From Castellaniella sp049650445 (lineage in GTDB: Bacteria > Pseudomonadota > Gammaproteobacteria > Burkholderiales > Burkholderiaceae_B), in NCBI RefSeq assembly GCF_049650445.1, contig NZ_JBASAD010000033.1, forward strand, positions 62,001 to 126,000: 64,000 nt of DNA, written 5' to 3'. A program made the translations under genes and the position numbers. The notes beneath the pieces are model-generated. The model was not told the origin of the DNA. It saw only the letters and a list, made by a program, of their open reading frames with translations, and ran no database searches. Each line of letters opens with the position of its first letter. Within the stretch, counting starts at the first letter, position 1. Shown here one piece after another: positions 36,845 to 43,323 of this stretch.

Positions 36845-38065
36845 TCAATTCAGAAACTCCATCTGCAGCTCGTTCAGAAACTGCCAGCCTTGAGCGGTGG
36901 CACACACCCGGTCCAGGCCGGGTTCGAGCAGGCCGCGCTCGACCGCGCGGCGCATGGCCGGCAGGATGGACATCAGCGACAGGCCGGTGCGCTCGATGAA
37001 CAGCCCGCCCTCGACGCCTTCACGCAGGCGCAGGGCATTGAGCATGAACTCGAAGCCCAGGTCGCTGGGGCCGAGTTCGCGGCGCTCGACCACGTGCTTG
37101 CCGGCGCCTTCGGTCACCAGCCGCATCCAGGCATCCGGCATGCGTGCCCGCGCCTGTCGCGTGATGCGGTCCTGAAAGGAAATCTTCGAATGCGCGCCCG
37201 GACCGATGCCCAGGTAATCGCCGAAACGCCAGTAGTTCAGGTTGTGCTGACAAGCCTGGTGAGGCCGCGCATAGGCGGAGACCTCGTAGCGGTCGAAACC
37301 GGCCGCCTGGATCAGTTCCGCCACCCGGTCCTGCATGGCCGCTCCCAGCTCGTCGTCTGGCACCCGGGGCGGAAATTTGGCGAAGACCGTATTGGGTTCG
37401 AGCGTCAGGTGATACAGCGACAGGTGCCCCGTGCCGAACGCCAGCGCCTCGCGTACGTCTCGCTCGCACTCGGCCAGAGTCTGCTCAGGCAAGGCGAACA
37501 TGACATCCAGATTGACCCGGTCCACGGCACGCTGAGCCATTTCGATGGCCGCGCGGGCCTGGGCGGCATCGTGGATGCGTCCCAGGCGCCGCAGCTTGTC
37601 GTCATCGAAGCTCTGGATGCCCAGCGAGATCCGGTTCACTCCGGCCTGAGCATAGCCCTGAAAGCGGCCGGCCTCGGCCGTGCCCGGGTTGGCTTCCAGG
37701 GTGATCTCCACGTCGGGCGCCAGATTCAGATAGGCGCGAAACAGGCCGATGATCCGGTCGATCGCCTCGGCCGACAGCAGACTGGGCGTGCCGCCACCAA
37801 AGAACACCGTCGAAACCGGCCGTCCCCAGATGTCGGGCACCGCCTGTTCCAGATCGGCCTGCAGGGCCTGCAGATAAGCTTCTTCCGGCAGTTCGCCTGA
37901 GCGCTCATGCGAATTGAAGTCGCAATACGGGCACTTATGCACGCACCAGGGCACATGCACGTACAGCGACAAGGGCGGCAGCGCCGCCAGGCCGGGCTTG
38001 CCGCGCACGCCCGGGCGGCCGTCGCCTGCGCGTTCGGGCATGGGAACGGGTACCAGCCTTTTCAT
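36845..38065 (-). CDS. hemW: Haem chaperone HemW (HemN-like radical SAM protein)
   Basis: A 406-residue radical SAM protein. The cluster motif CVHKCPYC (about residues 41-48) lies in LYVHVPWCVHKCPYCDFNSH, followed by FFGGGTPSLLS. It has the HemW C-terminal domain with HNLNYWRFGDYLGIGPGAHS near 275. It lacks features of true HemN coproporphyrinogen oxidase and is better read as the haem-delivery protein HemW. It lies 10 bases after rdgB. Confidence 0.93.
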   Translation of the reverse strand: MKRLVPVPMPERAGDGRPGVRGKPGLAALPPLSLYVHVPWCVHKCPYCDFNSHERSGELPEEAYLQALQADLEQAVPDIWGRPVSTVFFGGGTPSLLSAEAIDRIIGLFRAYLNLAPDVEITLEANPGTAEAGRFQGYAQAGVNRISLGIQSFDDDKLRRLGRIHDAAQARAAIEMAQRAVDRVNLDVMFALPEQTLAECERDVREALAFGTGHLSLYHLTLEPNTVFAKFPPRVPDDELGAAMQDRVAELIQAAGFDRYEVSAYARPHQACQHNLNYWRFGDYLGIGPGAHSKISFQDRITRQARARMPDAWMRLVTEGAGKHVVERRELGPSDLGFEFMLNALRLREGVEGGLFIERTGLSLMSILPAMRRAVERGLLEPGLDRVCATAQGWQFLNELQMEFLN

Positions 38066-38075
38066 TGCATACCCC

Positions 38076-38699
38076 CTATGCTTGTTGACCTTGATCCTGG
38101 CCGAATTCGCTGCGCAACGCCTGCAGCAGGCCGCGCAGGGCGCGGGCCCGGTGGCTGAGCATGTTCTTCTGCTCCAGAGGCAGTTCGGCGGCGGTCATGT
38201 CCAGGTCGGGCAGGTAAAAGTACGGGTCGTAGCCGAAGCCGTTGGCGCCCCGAGGGGTATCCAGCACCTCGCCGTCCCAGGAACCTTCGACCACGATCGG
38301 GCGCGGATCGTCGGCGCTGCGGACGTAGACCAGGACGGCGACGTAGCTGCCGCGCCGGTCGGTGCGGCCGGCCATCTCGGCCACCAACCGGGCGTTGTTG
38401 GCCGCGTCCGAGCGTGTGCCATCGGGCGCCTGCGCGTAGCGTGCCGAATACACTCCAGGTGCGCCGTCCAGCGCCTGCACGCACAGACCCGAATCGTCGG
38501 CCAGCGCCGGCAGGCCGGTGGCGCGGCTGGCGTGACGCGCCTTGGCCAGTGCGTTCTCCACGAAGGTGTGAAAAGGCTCATCGGCCTCGGACACGCCCAA
38601 AGCGCTTTGCGGCACCATCTCGATACCGGCCGCCGACAGGCTGGCGGAAAATTCCTTCAGTTTCCCGGGATTGCCCGAGGCCAGCACGACTTTTTTCAT
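38076..38699 (-). CDS. rdgB: dITP/XTP pyrophosphatase (RdgB/HAM1)
   Basis: Removes non-canonical purine nucleotides. The protein has 207 residues. The start MKKVVLASGNPGKLKEF is the family hallmark, with ALADDSGLCVQALDGAPGVYSARYA near residue 63 and GFGYDPYF near 155. ATG 38699 is chosen; the in-frame ATG at 38777 would translate the whole intergenic repeat. It is the middle gene of rph-rdgB-hemW. Confidence 0.95.
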   Translation of the reverse strand: MKKVVLASGNPGKLKEFSASLSAAGIEMVPQSALGVSEADEPFHTFVENALAKARHASRATGLPALADDSGLCVQALDGAPGVYSARYAQAPDGTRSDAANNARLVAEMAGRTDRRGSYVAVLVYVRSADDPRPIVVEGSWDGEVLDTPRGANGFGYDPYFYLPDLDMTAAELPLEQKNMLSHRARALRGLLQALRSEFGQDQGQQA

Positions 38700-38703
38700 C
38701 GCA

Positions 38704-38769
38704 GGGCCGTCCCAAGATGGAAAACGCCCCCCCCGGGGGGCAGCAAGCCGCAGGCGCAGCGTGGGGGCC
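38704..38769 (+). repeat. GC-rich dispersed repeat, copy 2 (rph-rdgB spacer)
   Basis: The blocks GGGCCGTCCC, GGAAAACGCCCCCCCC, GGGGGGC, and GGCGCAGCGTGGGGG occur in the same order as in copy 1 (10150-10091, minus strand). The copy fills almost the whole 74-base spacer between rph and rdgB. The CCCCCCCC/GGGGGG centre can form a hairpin. Confidence 0.75.
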
Positions 38770-38773
38770 TTTT

Positions 38774-39526
38774 TCATGCGCCGCCCAGGGTCGCCGCCTG
38801 GGCACGGATCAATGCCTGGATACCGCCGGTCGCCAGGTCCAGCAGACTGTTCAATTCATCGCGGCGGAAGCTGCCGCCCTCGCCCGTGCCCTGGACCTCG
38901 ACAAAGTCCCCGGCGCTGGTCATCACCACGTTCATGTCGGTGTCGCAGGCAGCGTCTTCCGGATAATCCAGATCCAGGACCGGCCGCCCGTCCACGATGC
39001 CGACCGAAACGGCGGCCACCTGACCGCGCAGCGGATTGGCCTTCAACTGGCCGGAGGCCATCAGGCCGCGCACCGCCAGGGCCGCCGCCAGCCAGGCACC
39101 GGTGATGCTGGCACAGCGGGTGCCGCCGTCGGCCTGCAGCACGTCGCAGTCCAGGTGCAGGGTGCGCTCGCCCAACGCCTCCAGATCGAATACTGCGCGC
39201 AGGCTGCGGCCGATCAGGCGCTGGATTTCCTGGGTGCGGCCGCTTTGCTTGCCCCGGGCCGCCTCGCGGTCGCCCCGGGTGTGCGTGGCACGCGGCAACA
39301 TGCCGTATTCCGCCGTCACCCAACCCTGGCCTCGGCCTTTCAGGAAGGGCGGCACTTTGTCCAGCACGCTGGCGTTGCACAACACGCGCGTGTCGCCCAT
39401 GCAGGCCAGCACCGAGCCTTCGGCGTGGCGCGTATAGCCGGTCAACAGTTCGATGCGGCGCAGTTCGTCCGGCCGGCGGCCGGACGGCCGCGACGCGGCG
39501 GAATCAGAAGTCGAGGGGATGGTCAT
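38774..39526 (-). CDS. rph: Ribonuclease PH
   Basis: A phosphorolytic 3'-5' exonuclease that trims tRNA ends. The protein has 250 residues. The segments GQGWVTAEYGMLPRATHTR, QEIQRLIGRSLRA, the tRNA/phosphate loop DCDVLQADGGTRCASITGAW near 125, and the catalytic DLDYPEDAACDTDMNVVMT near 180 are canonical. ATG 39526 lies 82 bases from the divergent yicC start. It is first of rph-rdgB-hemW. Confidence 0.96.
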   Translation of the reverse strand: MTIPSTSDSAASRPSGRRPDELRRIELLTGYTRHAEGSVLACMGDTRVLCNASVLDKVPPFLKGRGQGWVTAEYGMLPRATHTRGDREAARGKQSGRTQEIQRLIGRSLRAVFDLEALGERTLHLDCDVLQADGGTRCASITGAWLAAALAVRGLMASGQLKANPLRGQVAAVSVGIVDGRPVLDLDYPEDAACDTDMNVVMTSAGDFVEVQGTGEGGSFRRDELNSLLDLATGGIQALIRAQAATLGGA

Positions 39527-39563
39527 GAAGAAATTTCCTGCCAGAAGGCCTGGAGAGGCCAGA

Positions 39564-39585
39564 CTACAATAAGACACCATTGTAG
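39564..39585. promoter_or_regulatory. Palindrome in the rph-yicC divergent promoter region
   Basis: CTACAAT (39564-39570), 8 bases, then ATTGTAG (39579-39585) is a perfect 7-bp inverted repeat. It provides a TACAAT -10-like hexamer on each strand. It may be a pair of overlapping divergent -10 elements or an operator; good -35 hexamers were not found. Confidence 0.45.
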
Positions 39586-39608
39586 ATAAACACCGACGAG
39601 ACCGCCCC

Positions 39609-40520
39609 ATGATCCGCAGCATGACCGCCTTTGGCTCCGCCCGCCTGGATTCCGACGCCGGGGCGATCAGCGCCGAGATCCGCAGCGTCAACAACCGCTT
39701 TCTGGACCTGAGCCTGCGGATTCCGGAAGACCTGCGTTTCGCCGAATCCCGCATGCGCGAACTGGTCGGCCGCCAGGCCCTGCGCGGCAAGGTCGAACTC
39801 AAGCTGACCTATGCCGCAATCGACCGCGAAGCCCTGCGCCCCATCGACGCCGAGGCCATGCAGGCCCTGGCGGAACAACTGCAATGGGCGCGCCAGTTCA
39901 TTCCCGATCTGCCCGCACCGGCTCTGTCCGAACTGCCGCGCGAAGGCGCGACACGCAGCGGTCTGGACGCCGATGTCTGGCTGCCGCTGTGCGAACAGGC
40001 TTGCATCCAGGCCCTGGAAGAATTCGGCGCCGCGCGCCAGCGTGAAGGCGCCCGGCTGGCACAGGCCATGCTGACCATGGCCGACGAGATCGACACCATC
40101 GTCGTCCGCGTGGACGCCGAACTGCCCGCCCTGGTGCAACAGCATCAGGACCGCATCGCCCAACGCCTGCGCGAGGCCCTGGAGACCGCCAGCCCCGAAG
40201 GTTTCGCCGCCATCAGCGGGGCCGAACTGACCGCCCGCATCGCCCAGGAAGCCAGCCTGTTCGGCCTGCGCGTGGACGTGGCCGAAGAGCTCACCCGGCT
40301 GCGCTCGCATCTGCAGGAACTGCGCGAAATCCTGTCCGGCAAACATGCCTCGGCAACGCGCGGCGGCAGCGGCAAGCGCCTGGACTTCCTGTTCCAGGAA
40401 ATGAATCGCGAAGCCAACACCCTGGGCTCCAAGGCCGCAGCCCTGTCCGTCACCCAGGCCGCCATCGACCTGAAGCTGCTGATCGAGCAGATGCGGGAAC
40501 AGGCGCAGAACATCGAGTGA
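39609..40520 (+). CDS. yicC: YicC family endoribonuclease
   Basis: A 303-residue protein of the YicC family, now seen as an endoribonuclease. The N-terminal MIRSMTAFGSARLD and EIRSVNNRFLDLSLRIPEDLR, and the C-terminal KRLDFLFQEMNREANTLGSKA and IDLKLLIEQMREQAQNIE, are diagnostic. In many Proteobacteria gmk and rpoZ follow. Here the downstream neighbour is instead a patch of small accessory ORFs. Confidence 0.94.
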   Translation: MIRSMTAFGSARLDSDAGAISAEIRSVNNRFLDLSLRIPEDLRFAESRMRELVGRQALRGKVELKLTYAAIDREALRPIDAEAMQALAEQLQWARQFIPDLPAPALSELPREGATRSGLDADVWLPLCEQACIQALEEFGAARQREGARLAQAMLTMADEIDTIVVRVDAELPALVQQHQDRIAQRLREALETASPEGFAAISGAELTARIAQEASLFGLRVDVAEELTRLRSHLQELREILSGKHASATRGGSGKRLDFLFQEMNREANTLGSKAAALSVTQAAIDLKLLIEQMREQAQNIE

Positions 40521-40539
40521 TGTTTCAGGAAAGTCCAGC

Positions 40540-40833
40540 GTGCCAACGCCAGGCGAGAAGCAAGACCGAATCCGCGAAGCTGCCGAACGGATAGAGGCTG
40601 GCCGTAGTGCCTGGACGGTGGCCGACATGGCCGACGCCTATTTCCACGACAAGATCATGGGGCATTGGAAGCACCTCAACATCGTCTGCGGTTCTTTGCC
40701 GGCGGACGATGTGCTGATCGCGTCCCGCCTGGGCATGGATGCTGAAGCGTTCCAGAACGACAAGGCAATCCTTCTGCGGCCATGTGGTGTGCGAGGGGTT
40801 CGAGATAAACCGGGCCGTGCCGAGGGCTGGTGA
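40540..40833 (+). CDS. Small ORF, possible integrase N-terminal remnant
   Basis: A 97-residue ORF starting at GTG 40540. Residues about 26-48 (WTVADMADAYFHDKIMGHWK) resemble the N-terminal core-binding domain of tyrosine recombinases, but no catalytic Arg/His/Tyr domain follows. The second half (LPADDVLIASRLGMDAEAF) does not continue that family and could be an unrelated phage-type fragment. I cannot assign a function. It lies directly after yicC, where a mobile element could have inserted and decayed. Confidence 0.35.
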   Translation: MPTPGEKQDRIREAAERIEAGRSAWTVADMADAYFHDKIMGHWKHLNIVCGSLPADDVLIASRLGMDAEAFQNDKAILLRPCGVRGVRDKPGRAEGW

Positions 40834-41112
40834 GTGATGCGATTCCGCTTCCCCAAAGTCACTCCAGTGGATGGCCGAGCGGCCCATCGCCTTGCCAGAG
40901 GCTTGGCCCTGGTTGAGGAGGTGCAACGCGCTGTGGCATTGGAAACGAATGAACTTGGGGGTGGATATCAAGTAAGCGACGAGCGCACCCTGGAACTCGG
41001 GGGCCAACTCGGCGAGGCCGTGGATCTGATGCGCGTGGCCCTGGGCGAATGCCATAGTCTGGCCGCGATCTATGCGAAAACGCCCACTGCGGAAGAAATC
41101 CACAGCGAGTGA
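40834..41112 (+). CDS. Small hypothetical protein
   Basis: A 92-residue ORF from GTG 40834 (ATG 40837 also possible), 0 bases after the preceding stop. It is soluble, helix-rich and without recognised motifs; the middle part (ALETNELGGGYQVSDERTLELGG) is acidic. An antisense ORF of 192 residues covers the same DNA and neither can be confirmed. I do not recognise it. Confidence 0.35.
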   Translation: MMRFRFPKVTPVDGRAAHRLARGLALVEEVQRAVALETNELGGGYQVSDERTLELGGQLGEAVDLMRVALGECHSLAAIYAKTPTAEEIHSE

Positions 41113-41129
41113 GGCAGTGACAAAGCCCC

Positions 41130-41158
41130 TTGATGCGACTAATCCAATGGATTACAAT
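41130..41158 (+). promoter_or_regulatory. Promoter and operator of the toxin-antitoxin pair
   Basis: TTGATG (41130-41135), 17 bases, TACAAT (41153-41158) form a good sigma-70 promoter. The perfect palindrome TAATCC-AAT-GGATTA (41140-41154) overlaps the spacer and -10, where an antitoxin dimer could repress. The predicted start (about 41165) falls on the toxin ATG, so the first message would be leaderless or nearly so. Confidence 0.75.
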
Positions 41159-41163
41159 ACACC

Positions 41164-41349
41164 ATGTACGAAGTCCTGCACGGCATCGTCGAACTGCCCT
41201 CCTACATCCGCCTGGCCGACAAACTCTTGAACGCGGAAGAGCGCCAAGACCTGATCGGCTACTTGGCCGAGCATCCCAAGGCCGAGCGCAACGAACTGAC
41301 CGGCCTGGTGGACGTGCTGGTGAATATCTGGAAAGGACGGGCAAAGTGA
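41164..41349 (+). pseudogene. RelE/HigB-type toxin with large in-frame internal deletion
   Basis: A 61-residue ORF. Its first 40 residues (MYEVLHGIVELPSYIRLADK... to YLAEHPKA) match the start of RelE/ParE-superfamily toxins of about 110-115 residues. From ERNELTGLVDVLVNIWKG on it matches their extreme C-terminus, normally preceded by LxKA. The whole catalytic core between (the GTGGIRKLRWAR and GGVRVIYY-type strands) is missing, about 50 residues. The join falls at a Lys-Ala common to both flanks (AAGGCC), and the frame is kept. The product cannot be an active nuclease. The antitoxin start overlaps the stop. Confidence 0.78.
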
Positions 41350-41633
41350 TGAGCACTGCGTTTGAAAGCATCAAGCAAGGCCTGCAAGAGGCTATCGCGC
41401 ACGCCCAGGGCGACGAGCGCGGCGTGCGCGTGCATCGCCCGCGCGCCATCAACGTGAAGGCCGTGCGCGCCAAGGTGGGCATGACCCAGGAACAGTTCGC
41501 CGCCCGCTTCGGCTTCTCCACCGCGACCCTGCGGCACTGGGAACGCGGCGATCGCACACCGCACGGCCCGGCGCTGGTGCTGCTCAACGTGATCGAGCGC
41601 AACCCGCAGGCCGTTATCGAGGCACTGACCTGA
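41349..41633 (+). CDS. HigA/XRE-type antitoxin
   Basis: A 94-residue DNA-binding antitoxin. The HTH is VRAKVGMTQEQFAARFGFSTATLRHWERGDR (about 38-68), and the tail GPALVLLNVIERNPQAVIEAL is typical of HigA-like partners of RelE toxins. It appears complete. ATG 41349 overlaps the toxin stop (1 base), so it was translationally coupled. It may still bind the TAATCC-AAT-GGATTA operator and act as a stand-alone regulator. Confidence 0.88.
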   Translation: MSTAFESIKQGLQEAIAHAQGDERGVRVHRPRAINVKAVRAKVGMTQEQFAARFGFSTATLRHWERGDRTPHGPALVLLNVIERNPQAVIEALT

Positions 41634-42084
41634 CGCCGGGCACCACGAAAAATCTTGTACCCGCTGCTGTACCCGTTGAAAAATCGGATTGGTTCAGAGC
41701 CATATTTTACGCGGACTCCGGGGGTAAATCCCCATTTTGACGCCAACTTGATGCAAGTTAAGGCGCCAAGACGGGAAAGCGGATTCATCAGACGCAGTTC
41801 CCGGTTCGCCACCCTGAATCCTTTAAATCAATCAATTAAAGCTGAATATTAGAAATACAATATAACTGCTTGATTATTAATCTTAATATCTCAAGATAAA
41901 TTTTCTTTTTCCGGCTCGTTCAGCCTCTCCCCCTCCCGCATCGCAGCAAAACAAACCATCGTTTGATGTGCCGCTGATCGAGTCCGCACCAGCCATATCC
42001 CTCATCTGCGGTAATGGCTTCAAAGCCCCCGCCCACCCCTGCTCCTAGACTGGCCTTGCCATCCACAACCCGGAGGGAGGCATC
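41634..42084 (+). other. Spacer of 450 bases with an AT-rich patch, upstream of the NO reductase genes
   Basis: No gene is supported here. It begins with TGTACCC-GCTGC-TGTACCC (a direct repeat near 41656-41674) and a short GGGG/CCCC hairpin near 41720. About 41810-41910 is strikingly AT-rich for this genome. A GGAGGGAGG ribosome site ends it. I looked for FNR/DNR boxes (TTGAT-N4-ATCAA) and found only poor half-matches. It marks the boundary between the decayed element and the NO reductase locus. Confidence 0.6.
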
Positions 42085-42345
42085 ATGGCGCAACGCATCA
42101 TCGATGGGGTGCTGTCGGCCCTGGCGGGCCTGGTCAGCGTACTGCTGTCCTGGCCCTACTGGCGGGATTTCGAGTATTGGCCGGAATCCCATGCCATGTG
42201 GTGGGTGTACATCGCTGCGGGCTACGTCCTGGCGGTCTACGTGTTCTACGTCTTCCTGGGCTGCCTGCGCACTCTGTTCCTGCACGATGAACAGGCACGT
42301 CCGGCCACCGGGCGCGACGGACTGGTGCGGGAGGAACGGCCATGA
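42085..42345 (+). CDS. Small two-helix membrane protein of the NO reductase locus
   Basis: An 86-residue protein with two hydrophobic segments (about 5-24 and 38-64, rich in Trp and Tyr) and a short charged C-terminal tail. A strong GGAGGGAGG ribosome site precedes the ATG. Its stop overlaps the norC-like start by 4 bases, so it is coupled to the reductase and is probably a small subunit or assembly factor, in the manner of CcoQ-like peptides. I recognise no named family. Confidence 0.75.
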   Translation: MAQRIIDGVLSALAGLVSVLLSWPYWRDFEYWPESHAMWWVYIAAGYVLAVYVFYVFLGCLRTLFLHDEQARPATGRDGLVREERP

Positions 42346-43310
42346 GCTGCCTGAACGGAACCGACTGCCGCGAGCCGGCCAAGCGCCGCGCTGCCCTGGC
42401 CGTGCTGGCGCTGATGCTAGCGATCTTCCTGTTGCTGTCTGTCTGGTCCTTTCTGCCTTCGCGCGGGCAGGCCATCCCCGATGCGATCCAGTACGGAGGC
42501 GTCGACGCGGTGGAAGGCAAGCGGGTCTTCCAGGCCTACAACTGCATGGGCTGTCACACCATCGTCGGCAACGGCGCCTATCTGGGCCCCGACCTGACAC
42601 GCATCCACGCCACTGCCGGAGCCGCCTGGCTGGCCGCCTTCCTGCCTTCGGCGGGCGGCTGGCCCACGTCCGCCGCCGTGCGGGTGCAGTTGCAGAACCC
42701 GGCCGTCAGGGAAGACGCCGGCACCGCCGACCTGCAGGCCTACCTGCAGCGCCATCCCGGCGCGGCCGAACGACTGGAACAACGCGGCGGGCAACACACC
42801 CTGATGCCCAACCTGCCGCTGGACGCCCGCGAAGTCACGGCGCTGATCGCCTTCCTGAAGTACACCTCGACCCTGCACACCGAGGGCTGGCCGCCCAAGC
42901 CACGCGAAGATCGACGGATTCCCGCTGGCCTGACCGGGCAGATGCCGGTGGCCGGTCAGGCTGCCGCCACCATTGCACCGGCAGCCGCCCCCACTGCCAC
43001 GGCAGCCACGCAAGCCCAGGACCCCGTGGCACGCGGCCGGCAACTGGTCGCCGATCTGGGCTGCGTGGCCTGCCACGCCACCGACCAGAAGCGCACAGTA
43101 GGCCCGGGCTGGGGCGGCGTGTCCGGCCACGAAGTCCAGTTGGCCGACGGCACCACCGTCACGGCAGACGAGGCCTACCTGGTCCGCTCGATCCGCCAGC
43201 CCGATGCCCAGATCGTCGCCGGCTACCCGCCGCACGTCATGCCGCCCTACGACGCGCTGATCGACGAGGCCGACATGCAGGCCATCGTGGCCTACCTGCG
43301 CAGCCTGTGA
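42342..43310 (+). CDS. norC: NorC-like cytochrome c subunit fused to a second cytochrome c domain
   Basis: A 322-residue membrane-anchored dihaem protein. The N-terminal anchor is residues 17-37. Haem site 1 (CMGCH, 68-72, then TIVGNGAYLGPDLT) and axial Met155 (HTLMPN) are clearly NorC-like. A Pro/Ala-rich linker (about 200-226) leads to a second domain with CVACH (241-245) and Met300 (HVMPPY). Its LADGTTVTADEAYL and IVAGYPP segments match the C-terminal cytochrome c of caa3-type COX2 proteins. Ordinary NorC has about 146 residues and one haem. No CuA motif is present. The extra haem would extend the electron path to NorB. Confidence 0.88.
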   Translation: MSCLNGTDCREPAKRRAALAVLALMLAIFLLLSVWSFLPSRGQAIPDAIQYGGVDAVEGKRVFQAYNCMGCHTIVGNGAYLGPDLTRIHATAGAAWLAAFLPSAGGWPTSAAVRVQLQNPAVREDAGTADLQAYLQRHPGAAERLEQRGGQHTLMPNLPLDAREVTALIAFLKYTSTLHTEGWPPKPREDRRIPAGLTGQMPVAGQAAATIAPAAAPTATAATQAQDPVARGRQLVADLGCVACHATDQKRTVGPGWGGVSGHEVQLADGTTVTADEAYLVRSIRQPDAQIVAGYPPHVMPPYDALIDEADMQAIVAYLRSL

Positions 43311-43323
43311 AAAGGAAGCCATC

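Noticed and set aside
36845..38065. Calling this gene hemN (oxygen-independent coproporphyrinogen oxidase)
   Set aside because: Length (406), the CxxxCxxC context and linkage to rdgB and rph are those of HemW.
40525..41103. Minus-strand ORF of 192 residues opposite the two small ORFs after yicC
   Set aside because: No recognised motif, and the plus-strand ORFs follow the direction of yicC and the toxin-antitoxin pair; neither strand is certain.
41715..41735. GGGG-TAAAT-CCCC hairpin as a terminator for the antitoxin gene
   Set aside because: The stem is only 4-5 bp with a short T-run; too weak to annotate.
41860..42020. Possible FNR/DNR boxes (TTGAT near 41870 and 41954) upstream of the NO reductase genes
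   Set aside because: The second half-sites (AATCT, TGATCGA) do not fit ATCAA at 4-base spacing, so the sites are not convincing.
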